NCBI GenBank assembly: GCA_035512595.1
Contig: DATKDU010000316.1
Location: 1-21,954 of the forward strand
Direction: 5' to 3'
Length of the DNA: 21,954 bases
Source of the DNA: DATKDU01 sp035512595
GTDB taxonomy: Bacteria; Planctomycetota; Planctomycetia; Pirellulales; Pirellulaceae
The notes under the pieces are model-generated. The model searched no databases. It saw nothing but the letters and a program-made list of their open reading frames with translations, and had not been told where the DNA came from. This document shows positions 6,186-14,844 of this stretch, one piece after another. The position numbers and the translations under genes are program-made. Position 1 is the first letter of the stretch, and every line of letters starts with the position of its first letter.

Positions 6186-9152
6186 CTACGACTTCGGTTG
6201 AAACGGCGCCGGGAGCTTGTACTTTTCCCGCTCGGCGGCGGCGCGGGTCGTGATCAGCACAGTCTGCCTTTCCGGCTTATCGGGATCGGGAGCGACGACC
6301 CAGATCAGCTTTTGATCGGGGGATGACGGATCGGGCTGATTGGGCGAGTTGGCTTTCATCACCATGGCGGTCAGCACCTCCGCGACCGATTTGTCTTCCT
6401 GTTTGAAGTCGCTGATCGACTGATTGCGGGTGATGCCGTCCTTTTCCATGTCTTTGCCGATCAGCTTGATATCGAATTCCACCAGCGAGCCCTTGAGCAG
6501 GTTGGCGCGGACGTCGTCGGCGATGTCGCGCATCGCGAACTCCAGCGACTGGGAGCCAAAGCTCATCGACGTCTTGAGCGCGAGAACCTCCTCGATCGTC
6601 TTGGGTCCGGCCGGTTCCGTGGGTTGAGCCGTCGCCACGGCGGTCCCCGGCGCGGACGACAGCAAGAGCTCGCCACCGAGGACCAGTCCATGCGCTGCTT
6701 GCCCCTCCAAGTAGCTGTTGACGATCGCCTGGTCGCTCTCGACACCGACGCGCAGGTTGCCGTGCAGCGCCTGAACCATCAGCGGATACCGCCGCGCCAG
6801 CTTGCTCCAGTACGCCGGCGGAGTGATCCGGTCGATGTAATCTTCGAGTGCCGGCGGCACGGTCTTGAGCCGGTCGCGAAACTCCGACGCCAGCGTGTAA
6901 CGCTCCTTATCGAGCGAACCCAAAAGCCGCAGCTCGAAATAAAAGCGGCTGTCAAAATGCATGCTCACTTGCCCGGCTTGCAGTCCGTCCCCCAAGAACC
7001 ACGCCAGCGCCGGCTTCACTTTCGCCCGATCGCTGGCAAAAAGAGGCCGGCCGTCGTCGTTGAATAAAAACGGCGGATAGAACAGGACGGTCAAATGCCG
7101 ATCGCCGTCGATCGTTCGCCGCAGCCGTTCCACATCGCGTAGCAAGGCCGGCGGCGCGCCGGCTACCTTGGCAACTTCCTTTACATCGGCCGGCGTCGCT
7201 ATCAGGAACGTACTTTTGTTTTGCGCATCGGCGGAGACGTAATACGCCCACTCCTTGCCGGCATACCACGTCGCGGCCCCCTCCTTCTGCTCCTGCGGCT
7301 GACCCCATTTGCCCAGCAGCTCCTCGGTCGTAATCGGTTCCTTCGTGCGCACCACGAACGACGTCCGCGGAAACTGGCCGCTATTGTTATGCAGAGAGAT
7401 GATCAGCCGCTCGACCTGAGCCAGCGGCACTCCGGCGGCTGCTTCCCACGCCTTGCGCTGCGCCTGAAACTCCGGACCGAGCGCATCGAGCACTTTGCTC
7501 CCTTCGGGGCTGGCGAGAATGTCGGCCGGCCTGACGATCACGAAGACTTGCCCTTCCGGCGGAACCAGGCGGAAATCGATGCTCGGCCCGCTCGTCGGCG
7601 AGGCCCACAGCAGCTTGCCGTCGTCGGGGACCACCGCCAGGCCATCATCGCCGACGGCCGTTTCGCTTCCCTTGGCTTTCCCGCTGTCGGCCGCATCGTC
7701 CGTTTTTGCATTTTCGACATCACCTTCGCCCGTTACTTCCTGACCATCACCACTCGAACTATCCGCCAGCAACGGCTCATCCCCAACCGTCGGCTTGTTG
7801 TTGAGGAAGTTGAAAGTGTAAATGCCGCCGGCAATCGCGAGCAGGAGGGTGATGGCGGTGCCGATCACGAGCTGAATCTGCTTGCGCTTCCGTTTCTTCT
7901 TGTACAGCTCTGCGGCAACGGTGCCGGTGGCCGGCGCGCCCCGCCTGGACGCGGCAACGTTGACTCCAGCGACGACAGGCACATCGATCGCCGGCGCTAA
8001 TGCGGCAACCTGTGGCTGCATGACCTGCGGCTGAGCGAGGGGTTGCGATTGCCGCTGCCGCAGCCACGCTTCATACGCCGGGAGCGTCACCGGCATTGCC
8101 GGCGCTGGGAGATTTACCGACTGCGGATCGACGAAGGGAGTCAATTGTTCGGCGACGATCGCTGCCGACTGGAATCGCACCGCCGGATTCTTGGCCATCA
8201 AGAACGCCACGAGCTGCGCCAGCGGCTGCGGCGCGCCGAGCTGCTCTAGGGGCCGGATCGGCTCGCTGGCATGCCTCGGAAGCTTCTGCTGCGGCGTGCC
8301 GCCGGCAAACGGCGGAGTGCCTGCGAGCAGCGTGTAAAGCGAGCAGCCCAGGGCATAAATATCGGTCAGCGGATCGGGATGCTTTCCCGGTTGGGCCAGC
8401 TCGGGAGCCACGTAGTCTGCCATCAAGCTCAGTCGGCCGAGTGGATCGACATCCGCCAGCGACAACGGCCCGGCAACCACGTGCGGCTCGTACAGCAGCT
8501 TGACATTGCCGGGGCTCGCTCCGGCAGAACTCTCCAGCCACAAGTTCGCCGGCCGCACGTCGCCGTGGATGCGTCCTGCCTGATGCAAATGCGCCAGCCC
8601 GATTGCCGCCAGCCGCACGCAGCGGCAGACCTCCGCAAGGGGGATGCGATCCTTCGCCAGCTTGTCCTCGAGCGAGCCGCCGCGCATATCCTCGCTGACC
8701 AGGAACTTGAACGTCCCCAAATCGACCGGCTCCCAATATCGCTGCAAATGGGGGAAGCGGAGAGCGGTGGCGGCCAGCGCCAGGTTCGCGGCCTGGGACC
8801 ATAGGTAAGAATCACTGACCACTGCGCCGGAGAGGAATTCGAGCGTGACGGGATGTCCCGTCGGTCGATGCACTGCCCGAAACCAGCCGGTCAGCCGTCG
8901 CTTCTCGATCCGGTCGTAAACGCTGTACTCGCCGTAGACGAACGGACCCGACCGGCCCGCCAGCAGGATCGTGGCCTGATACTTGCTGATCACGTTCCGC
9001 GATACGAGCCACTCGGCCAGCCGCGTGGCGTCCTGCGGCTCGGCGGAAACGCCGGACTGGGAAAAATCGACCGCCAGTTGGCGAATCTGCTCCGCCGTCA
9101 GCAGCCGGCTTTGCTCGAGGAGTGTCCAGAATGTCGGCGCTGCCACAGGCAT
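6186..9152 (-). CDS. Membrane-anchored Ser/Thr pseudokinase with C-terminal STN-like domain
   Basis: This 988-residue protein opens with the helical module common ahead of planctomycete kinases (about 7-75; LLTAEQIRQLAVDF, LVSRNVISKYQATILLAGR). A kinase-like domain follows (about 75-345). The catalytic loop is HGDVRPANLWL (196-206), so D198 and N203 remain while the usual Lys is Arg. The VAIK position reads TLEF (103-106) with no lysine, and where DFG should be is KLLYEP (218-223). APE (249-251) and DIYALG (264-269) are kept. This predicts a pseudokinase, possibly still binding nucleotide or a partner. After a Gln/Pro linker come basic residues and one membrane helix (about 427-449), then a large extracytoplasmic part. 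That part ends in an STN-like domain (about 855-988) closing with VLITTRAAAEREKYKLPAPF. It is transcribed ahead of the zinc-ribbon gene, which has a similar architecture. Confidence 0.8.
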   Translation of the reverse strand: MPVAAPTFWTLLEQSRLLTAEQIRQLAVDFSQSGVSAEPQDATRLAEWLVSRNVISKYQATILLAGRSGPFVYGEYSVYDRIEKRRLTGWFRAVHRPTGHPVTLEFLSGAVVSDSYLWSQAANLALAATALRFPHLQRYWEPVDLGTFKFLVSEDMRGGSLEDKLAKDRIPLAEVCRCVRLAAIGLAHLHQAGRIHGDVRPANLWLESSAGASPGNVKLLYEPHVVAGPLSLADVDPLGRLSLMADYVAPELAQPGKHPDPLTDIYALGCSLYTLLAGTPPFAGGTPQQKLPRHASEPIRPLEQLGAPQPLAQLVAFLMAKNPAVRFQSAAIVAEQLTPFVDPQSVNLPAPAMPVTLPAYEAWLRQRQSQPLAQPQVMQPQVAALAPAIDVPVVAGVNVAASRRGAPATGTVAAELYKKKRKRKQIQLVIGTAITLLLAIAGGIYTFNFLNNKPTVGDEPLLADSSSGDGQEVTGEGDVENAKTDDAADSGKAKGSETAVGDDGLAVVPDDGKLLWASPTSGPSIDFRLVPPEGQVFVIVRPADILASPEGSKVLDALGPEFQAQRKAWEAAAGVPLAQVERLIISLHNNSGQFPRTSFVVRTKEPITTEELLGKWGQPQEQKEGAATWYAGKEWAYYVSADAQNKSTFLIATPADVKEVAKVAGAPPALLRDVERLRRTIDGDRHLTVLFYPPFLFNDDGRPLFASDRAKVKPALAWFLGDGLQAGQVSMHFDSRFYFELRLLGSLDKERYTLASEFRDRLKTVPPALEDYIDRITPPAYWSKLARRYPLMVQALHGNLRVGVESDQAIVNSYLEGQAAHGLVLGGELLLSSAPGTAVATAQPTEPAGPKTIEEVLALKTSMSFGSQSLEFAMRDIADDVRANLLKGSLVEFDIKLIGKDMEKDGITRNQSISDFKQEDKSVAEVLTAMVMKANSPNQPDPSSPDQKLIWVVAPDPDKPERQTVLITTRAAAEREKYKLPAPFQPKS

Positions 9153-9461
9153 GAGTTATCGGTTCCGGCCAGAGGTTCCAATCGCTACGGCCCCATCCCA
9201 AAAGACGATCCGGGCAGGTTGTCGGGCTTGCCAATTCTTCTAATGTATCGCAGCCGCCCCGGCCTGCCAAACCAAACCGGGTTGTGCCGGCCCTTTCCCA
9301 CGGTTAACTCACTTGCCTTTAAGTCGCATGCTGCCAATCGCTTAGAACCGTTCTGGCAAGCCCGGAAGCGACCGACCGCCTCGTCAACCGGGTGGTAGAA
9401 TTCCACTGGGCAAGCGCCACTAATACTGCCCCACCTGACGCCCCCCAGGAGTAGACCGCTG
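9153..9461. other. Divergent intergenic region between pseudokinase and glutamate dehydrogenase
   Basis: About 309 nt without a coding signal separate two divergent genes, so promoters for both should lie here. The only clear site is the ribosome binding site AGGAG (9447-9451), ten nt before the glutamate dehydrogenase ATG. TAGAAT at 9395-9400 and TAATAC at 9421-9426 resemble -10 boxes but lack good -35 partners. No repeat element of the types found elsewhere is visible. Confidence 0.4.
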
Positions 9462-10697
9462 ATGAAGCCGCACGAAGCCGTTCGTCTTTACTTTGAGCAT
9501 GCTGCCGACCGGCTCGATCTCGACCCCAGCATGCGGCGGCTGTTGGTCATGCCCCGGCGCGAAGTTCAGGTTGAAATCCCGGTCGAGATGGACAGCGGGC
9601 GGCTGGAGACGTTCATTGGCTACCGCGTCCAGCACGACAGCTCCCGCGGGCCGATGAAAGGGGGGCTGCGCTACCATCCCGACGTCGATCTGGACGAAGT
9701 CCGCGCCCTGGCCACCCTCATGACCTGGAAGACGGCACTCGTCGATCTTCCCTACGGCGGTGCGAAAGGCGGCATCGCCCTCGACCCCCGCAAGCTGAGC
9801 GTCAAGGAGGTCGAGCGGATCACCCGCAAGTTCGTCGATCAAATTCACGACGTCATCGGTCCCGACAAGGACATCCCCGCCCCCGACGTCGGCACTTCCG
9901 CCCGCGAGATGGCCTGGATTCGCAACCAGTACGAAAAGTACCACGGCTTCTCGCCCGCCGTCGTCACCGGCAAGCCCGTCGAGCACTACGGCATTGAAGG
10001 GCGCGAAGAAGCGACCGGCCGCGGCGTCGGCATTCTGGCCTACAAATTCCTCGGACACTTGGGACGCAAGCCCAAGGACACGCGCGTCGCACTCCAGGGT
10101 TTCGGCAACGTCGGCTCGCACTGCGCCAAGTTCCTCTTCGAGAGCGAGTACAAGGTCGTCGCCGTGTCCGACCAGTCGGGCGGCTACTATCGCAAGGGAG
10201 GGCTCGACATTCCCAAAATGCTCCGCCACGCGCTCGACAACCAGGGGCTCTTGGCCGGCTTTCAGGATGCCGAGCGGATCAGCAACGCGGAGCTGCTGGA
10301 GTCGGACGTCGATTTGTTGATCCCCGCCGCACTGGGGAGCGTCATTACCCGCGAGAACGCCCCGCGGATCAAGGCGCCGGTGATCATTGAGGCCGCCAAC
10401 GCCCCCATCGATACCGAGGCCGACGAACTGCTGCTCGAGCGGGGGACCAGGATTCTCCCCGACATCCTGGCGAATGCCGGCGGCGTCACGGTCAGCTACT
10501 TCGAATGGGTGCAGAACTTGCAATACTACAAGTGGACCCTCAACCGCGTGCGGCAGGAGCTAGAGCACATCCTGTCGCACGCCTTCGAAGCGATCTGGCA
10601 GGAGGCCAACCTGCGGAAGGTCAGCCTGCGGACCGCGGCCTACATGATCGCCATCCGCCGGGTCCACCGCGCGGCACAGCTAGCGGGGGTGGGCTAG
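9462..10697 (+). CDS. gdhA: Glutamate dehydrogenase (Glu/Leu/Phe/Val dehydrogenase family)
   Basis: The 411-residue enzyme interconverts glutamate and 2-oxoglutarate plus ammonia using NAD(P). The substrate domain carries RGPMKGGLRYHP (62-73), KTALVDLPYGGAKGG (90-104) and PAPDVGT (139-145). These supply the expected K66, K90, K102 and D142. The nucleotide domain has the glycine-rich GFGNVG (213-218). Position 237, at the end of the second beta strand (VVAVSD), is Asp, which in relatives favours NAD over NADP. Length and motif order are those of hexameric bacterial/archaeal enzymes of about 420 residues. AGGAG ten nt upstream fixes the start. It appears to be a single-gene unit: a divergent gene lies before it and a heptamer hairpin begins within a few nt of its stop. 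Leucine dehydrogenase is excluded by the longer length and motif set. Confidence 0.95.
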   Translation: MKPHEAVRLYFEHAADRLDLDPSMRRLLVMPRREVQVEIPVEMDSGRLETFIGYRVQHDSSRGPMKGGLRYHPDVDLDEVRALATLMTWKTALVDLPYGGAKGGIALDPRKLSVKEVERITRKFVDQIHDVIGPDKDIPAPDVGTSAREMAWIRNQYEKYHGFSPAVVTGKPVEHYGIEGREEATGRGVGILAYKFLGHLGRKPKDTRVALQGFGNVGSHCAKFLFESEYKVVAVSDQSGGYYRKGGLDIPKMLRHALDNQGLLAGFQDAERISNAELLESDVDLLIPAALGSVITRENAPRIKAPVIIEAANAPIDTEADELLLERGTRILPDILANAGGVTVSYFEWVQNLQYYKWTLNRVRQELEHILSHAFEAIWQEANLRKVSLRTAAYMIAIRRVHRAAQLAGVG

Positions 10698-10699
10698 CG

Positions 10700-10776
10700 T
10701 GCAAATGCAGAATGCAGAGTGCAGAATGCAGAGTGACACTTCCGAATTCTGCAATCTGCATTCTGCACTTTGCATT
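10700..10776. repeat. Heptamer inverted-repeat element after glutamate dehydrogenase
   Basis: Eleven consecutive 7-mers in one register run from TGCAAAT through GCAGAAT GCAGAGT (twice), then switch to the inverse CTGCAAT CTGCATT CTGCACT TTGCATT. The arms 10711-10735 and 10752-10776 pair at 23 of 25 positions around a 16-nt loop. It starts two nt after the gdhA stop codon. It could serve as a transcript-end hairpin but has no clear U-tract. Confidence 0.85.
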
Positions 10777-10899
10777 GGGTTAAAGTTCTACAGCCATGCT
10801 GCCGATACTCGCCCGTGTTCGGATTGCGCAAGCCAGGTAAACTTTGCCGGTCGAGTAGGCAGCGACGGCCAGTGATTCGTTTAGGGAAATGGAGTTCCC

Positions 10900-11427
10900 A
10901 TGCACGCGTTTCGCTTTGGACATCTCGCGATAGCCGCGGCACTCGCACTGGCGGCCTCTTCCGCCGGCTGCACCACCCTGGGCATGAAGGGGCTCGGCGG
11001 CATGCTCGGCGAGGACGACCAGCCGGCGGCAATCGATCCGTCCTCGTCCTACCAAGTGGTGTTCGTGCCGACCGATGGGAAGCCGCAACAACTCCAGCGG
11101 ACCTTGTCGGGCTCAGTCCACGTACAGGAGGCGCTCGACCAGGTAGGTGCCGCCAAGAAGTTCCGCCGCATCGAGGTCGAACTGGTCCGGCCGCTCCCCA
11201 ACGGCGGCCACCACCGCATCCTGTGCGAGTACGACGTGGCAACCAAGCAGGTCACGCCCGAGTTCGACTACGCCCTGCTCCCCGGCGACCGCCTGATCGT
11301 CAAGGAAGATCCGTCGAACATGTTCGACGACATGCTCAGCAGCGCCCTGGGCCCCATGGGAACCAAATTCTCCAAACGGGCCCGCCGCCCGGGCGCCAAG
11401 GACAGCAAGTACCAAATCCAGCGATAG
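10900..11427 (+). CDS. Small predicted lipoprotein, function unknown
   Basis: This 175-residue protein has an N-terminal signal: a basic start (MHAFRFGH), an alanine/leucine-rich core, then SSAGC with C24 as the likely lipidated cysteine. The lipobox is slightly atypical, with Ser instead of Leu at -3. The mature part has a beta-rich segment (YQVVFVPTDG, VHVQEALDQVGAAKKFRRIEV) and a stretch LLPGDRLIVKEDPSNMFDDML. That stretch resembles the closing segment of SLBB-like beta-grasp domains in planctomycete envelope proteins; this resemblance is from memory and tentative. The C-terminus is basic (KRARRPGAKDSK). GGAG five nt upstream of the ATG supports the start. It appears monocistronic: a palindromic element and a gene remnant follow. 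An envelope location is the only role I would infer. Confidence 0.75.
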   Translation: MHAFRFGHLAIAAALALAASSAGCTTLGMKGLGGMLGEDDQPAAIDPSSSYQVVFVPTDGKPQQLQRTLSGSVHVQEALDQVGAAKKFRRIEVELVRPLPNGGHHRILCEYDVATKQVTPEFDYALLPGDRLIVKEDPSNMFDDMLSSALGPMGTKFSKRARRPGAKDSKYQIQR

Positions 11428-11470
11428 CGTCGAGCAGGTATTCAACCTGCCCTGATCACCGGTACCCGCG

Positions 11471-11549
11471 CACAAGCCCGACGCGCCAGCGAGGGACAGG
11501 CTCTTTTGCGTGTGGACGGCTTTCCTTCACTTGCGCTTCGGGCTTGACA
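11471..11549. repeat. Long palindromic dispersed element, copy 2
   Basis: Arms 11473-11496 (core CAAGCCCGACGCGCCAGCGA) and 11523-11546 are inverted copies with a few mismatches, around the centre CTCTTTTGCGTGTGGACGGC. Both arms and centre match the copy at 3940-4019. The right arm touches the first codons of a truncated reading frame. Confidence 0.8.
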
Positions 11550-11735
11550 ATCACCGTCGCCGGCCGCGAACTTGCCTGCGCGATCCGCCGCACCGCCGGC
11601 GGCTATGAGGAATGGATTTCCGACGAGGTCCCCTTCGACGGCAAGGTCAAAGACAACTCCCGCTCCGCCTACACGCTGCTCGACTTCGGTTGGGAAGTGA
11701 ATCGACACGTTGCAACCACTATTTTAACGCGTTGA
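11544..11735 (+). pseudogene. Probable gene remnant: C-terminal fragment of an unknown protein
   Basis: Immediately after the palindromic element an open frame of 63 codons ends at TGA 11733-11735. It contains LTITVAGRELACAIRR, EEWISDEVPFDGKVK and TLLDFGWEV. The codon use and beta-rich pattern look like real protein, but there is no ATG. The only in-frame start is a TTG inside the repeat arm without a ribosome site, so it is best read as the tail of a gene whose front has been lost or replaced at the repeat. It overlaps the end of the convergent DUF5671 gene by 17 nt. A short genuine gene with a TTG start is the alternative. Confidence 0.4.
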
Positions 11736-12831
11736 TTTCAAAGCAATGACGACCGGAGGGGTGATTCCACTCGCGGCTGGACCCGTAGGACCAGGACGTT
11801 CGTCCCACCGTGTCGGACAGCGAAAACTCGGCGCACAATTCATACGTTGTTTCGGATTTGACCCTGTATTCATACGGTTTGGCCGTCTGCGGATCGAACA
11901 ATGTGACCTGACGCGAGAAGTCATCTCTTAGCCACTCGTTCAGTTGATCAAGAGACTCCGGAAGCGGTCGCTTGAGCCGCGCATTGCGGTGATCGCCGTC
12001 GAAATCCCGTTCGATCGACATGCGTTCAATGGCATCCGCGATTGCCTGCAAGTCGGACACGCGCCGCTCGTCGAAGCGGCGCAGCCGAGCCGCTAACGGA
12101 GACTCGACCATCACGAATCCCAGCGTCATCGATAGGCCAACGATCGTCGCGGCAATCGCGGCAAACGACCAGTCAAGGTTTCTGAAAAACGGCAACCGCT
12201 GAGGCTCAAACGGCTGAAGCGACAGGAAGTAGTAGCAAAAGGCCAGCGCAGCCAGGGCGAGGATCGTGAGTGCCTTGAGCAAAAAGTGCGCCGTCGTGTC
12301 CCCTTGCAACAGGCCGAAAATCAATGTCGCCACGTCCACCATCATGGTAATCGCGGCCACGAACAGGGTGAGGTAGGTCAGCCAGCGTCGAATTGGACTT
12401 TTGGAACGGTCCGGAACACGCCGAATTTCCCGGCCAATCCAATACGCAAAGCCATAGAACAAGGGTGTCGCCACCATCAACATCGCCAGCGACCAGCGAA
12501 TGCTGTTCTCCCGATAGGAGCCGAAATAGGAGTAAGAGGTCGCCTCGTGCGCCGGATCGGGAAACCAATCATCGAGGAAGTGGAAGAGGATCAGGATGAC
12601 GTTGACCACCGACACGTACAGGGCGCTAAAGACCATCAGATACTGAAACGCTTCCCGCGCTCCTCCTGAACTGGGGGGTTCAGGAACCGGCATGTCGAGC
12701 CCTTGTTCCGCGAGCCCACGAGCGACGTCCCGCTCCTTCCAGCCGGCGGATAGGAGCATGACCCGGATCGTGCCGTGGTCCATCCCCTTTTGCCGCGCAT
12801 GCGCGATGAAATCGAGTAGTTTGGGATCCAT
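11719..12831 (-). CDS. DUF5671-type multi-spanning membrane protein
   Basis: From the ATG at 12831 the protein has 370 residues. Residues 1-50 form a small helical motif (LLDFIAHARQKGMDHGTIRVM, then LLSAGWKERDVARGLAEQGL) that resembles a UBA-like or short adaptor helix pair. Five hydrophobic helices follow, at about 65-87, 112-133, 150-174, 184-205 and 222-242. The middle block matches my recollection of DUF5671. The C-terminal 130 residues are soluble, with DPQTAKPYEYRV, TTYELCAEF and HPSGRHCFEI; this tail probably lies outside the cytoplasm. The start at 12831 is chosen because GGAG lies seven nt upstream; longer frames to 12897 add residues with no family support. Function is unknown. It converges with the remnant at 11544-11735. 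Confidence 0.7.
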   Translation of the reverse strand: MDPKLLDFIAHARQKGMDHGTIRVMLLSAGWKERDVARGLAEQGLDMPVPEPPSSGGAREAFQYLMVFSALYVSVVNVILILFHFLDDWFPDPAHEATSYSYFGSYRENSIRWSLAMLMVATPLFYGFAYWIGREIRRVPDRSKSPIRRWLTYLTLFVAAITMMVDVATLIFGLLQGDTTAHFLLKALTILALAALAFCYYFLSLQPFEPQRLPFFRNLDWSFAAIAATIVGLSMTLGFVMVESPLAARLRRFDERRVSDLQAIADAIERMSIERDFDGDHRNARLKRPLPESLDQLNEWLRDDFSRQVTLFDPQTAKPYEYRVKSETTYELCAEFSLSDTVGRTSWSYGSSREWNHPSGRHCFEINALK

Positions 12832-13161
12832 CGTCATGCTCCGGTCACTGCCCATCGGCCTGTTTCCTGGGCGCGCAATTCGCGGACTCCTAAGCAAGAA
12901 TCATGCCGTTCGCTGCTGCGTACGAATATACTCCTACAGAGCCCACGGCCGAGCCCTGTTTTCGTCCGTCGGGGGCGGAATTCGGGAAACTGTGCCTTCC
13001 GCAATGAAGGCCAGATTCATGGACCCCGCCGCACTTAGAACTGGCACCACCAGTGTGCTTCAGTGCGCGCGTCTGCGGCCAACGCTTCCCTATGGCACAA
13101 GCCCGCAGGGCGCGGCAAGTTGTATTCCCTCTCTCTGTGGATCTCGGCCGGCAGTTTCAAT
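12832..13161. other. Intergenic region, no gene seen
   Basis: About 330 nt between the DUF5671 start and the permease stop, both minus-strand. I see no credible coding frame. A minus-strand TATATT near 12926-12931 resembles a -10 box for the DUF5671 gene but has no good -35 partner. None of the heptamer or palindromic elements occurs here. Confidence 0.35.
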
Positions 13162-14844
13162 TCACGTCGCCACTCTCCACCGCGAGCGGAAGAGCCAGAT
13201 CATGGCGGCCAGGAGGCCCAGGTTGAGCAGGACGGTGAACACGACGTAGGAGAAAAACAGCGGCCAATTGCCGGCGGCGGCTAACTCCTGGGCCGCCGTG
13301 TCGCCGGTGACCCCCGTGTCCAGCGGCAGGGCGAATGCCGCCGCGAAGGGGCTGGTGAAGGAAAGCTGCTCGGCCAGGATCGTGGCCGGATTCGGTCCGC
13401 CGTCCGCGCCGGTCAGATCGCGATACCCCTGATAGACGCTGCCGAAGAAGAAGCTGATCGCCAGCGGGGCGCAAAACAGGACGATCACCGCCAGGTACGA
13501 CGACATCAGGGCGATCGACGTCTTCTTGACGATCACCGAGCAGAACAGGGCCAGCATGGCGGTCGTGCAGCAGGTGAGCAGCACGATCAGCAGATATCCC
13601 AGCACGCTCACCAGGTTGTTCCAGTAGAGCGACACCATCACGCAGGCCAGCAGCACGGGCCACACCAAGAACAAGGTGAGCACGCTGGAAATCCGCAGGC
13701 CGGCAATCAGCTTGCCCCACAGAATTTGCCACGGCGTGATGATCGTGGTCAGCAACAGATCGAGCGTTTCCCGCTCCCGCTCGCTGGTCACGCTGCCGGC
13801 CGAGAAGACCGGGCCGACCAGCATGTTGAACATCACCACGTAGCCGATGTACCACGGCGCGTACTGCGGATAGATGTACAGGCAGACCGCCATGAAGGGG
13901 ATCGCCAGGACCATGCTCACCTGGATCACCAGCCGCAGCATGAGCGTCCCCTGACTGAAGATCTCGCTGCGAATCTCCTTGTCGTAGACCGGGTTGGCGT
14001 CGTCCGCCATCAGGTCGGTCCGCTTCGGCGGGGCGAAGAGCATGTCGGGGAACTGATCGGGCTGAATCACCAGCCCCACCGCCTGCTGCGCTTCCTGGTC
14101 CAGGTCGATGACGTCCTTCCCTTCGCTGCCGACGTCCGGCGGGTGCAGGAGCAGCACGCTGGTGTTCACGAACAGGGCCACGCACAGGGCGATCGAAATC
14201 GCCGGCAATACGGTCAGCGTCAAGAACAGCCGCAGCGACCCCATCTCCGCCAGCAGCTTCCAGAACATGATCCCCAAAATCGCCAGCACCAAAATCGGCA
14301 GGTACGACACGACCAGCGACGCGCTGGTGCGGGAAAAGTACGCGCTCGACGCCACGCTGATCATCCCGAACGTGATCACCGACAGGATCAGCCCCAGGTA
14401 TGCGCCCAGCAGCTCGTAGGGATGCACCCCTCCCAGCGGCAGGCAGAGCATGACGATTGGCAGCGAGCTGAAGACCAGGACCGCCAGCGGCGTCAGCGAC
14501 GCGAACAGCTTGCCCAGCACGATGGCCGACGGCTTGAGCGGGCTGGCCAGCAGCATTTCATACGTCTTGCGCTCCTTCTCGCCGGTGATCGACCCGGCGG
14601 CAAAGGCGGGGGCCATCATGCTGGTCAGCACGTACTGGCCGATGAAAAACAGGTCCACCAGCTCCCGGGTCTGCTGCGTCGAGGCGGAGTTGGCCGACAC
14701 ATCGACCCGCGCCGTGGTCGGCCAGGCGAAATAGACCACGACCCCCAGCAGGAGCTGGTACACCAGCAGCAAAATGAACCCGCGGGTCATCCGCAGGTTG
14801 ACCAGCAGCTCCCGCTGCATCACCGGGTTTTCGAGAATGTACAT
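13162..14844 (-). CDS. ABC-2 type transporter permease, internally duplicated
   Basis: From the ATG at 14844 the protein has 560 residues and about twelve membrane helices. It opens MYILENPVMQRELLVNLR, typical of planctomycete ABC-2 permeases. The short motif GSITGEKERKTYEMLLASPL (84-103) recurs as GSVTSERERETLDLLLTTII (350-369). The opening is echoed at about 284 as NPVYDKEIRSE. The protein therefore looks like two ABC-2 permease modules fused in one chain, joined by a polar segment (about 234-300) rich in Asp and Pro. It probably moves an unknown substrate with an ATPase encoded elsewhere; no ATP-binding partner is in the window. A longer frame to 15030 adds 62 Pro/Arg/Ser-rich residues with no family support and is rejected. 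No clear Shine-Dalgarno precedes the chosen start. Confidence 0.8.
   Translation of the reverse strand: MYILENPVMQRELLVNLRMTRGFILLLVYQLLLGVVVYFAWPTTARVDVSANSASTQQTRELVDLFFIGQYVLTSMMAPAFAAGSITGEKERKTYEMLLASPLKPSAIVLGKLFASLTPLAVLVFSSLPIVMLCLPLGGVHPYELLGAYLGLILSVITFGMISVASSAYFSRTSASLVVSYLPILVLAILGIMFWKLLAEMGSLRLFLTLTVLPAISIALCVALFVNTSVLLLHPPDVGSEGKDVIDLDQEAQQAVGLVIQPDQFPDMLFAPPKRTDLMADDANPVYDKEIRSEIFSQGTLMLRLVIQVSMVLAIPFMAVCLYIYPQYAPWYIGYVVMFNMLVGPVFSAGSVTSERERETLDLLLTTIITPWQILWGKLIAGLRISSVLTLFLVWPVLLACVMVSLYWNNLVSVLGYLLIVLLTCCTTAMLALFCSVIVKKTSIALMSSYLAVIVLFCAPLAISFFFGSVYQGYRDLTGADGGPNPATILAEQLSFTSPFAAAFALPLDTGVTGDTAAQELAAAGNWPLFFSYVVFTVLLNLGLLAAMIWLFRSRWRVAT

Noticed and set aside
9420..10523. 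367-codon minus-strand frame
   Set aside because: It is antisense to glutamate dehydrogenase; a composition shadow only.
10770..11735. 321-codon plus-strand frame
   Set aside because: It overlaps the lipoprotein gene in another frame and crosses a palindromic repeat; only its last 63 codons look like real protein, listed as a remnant.
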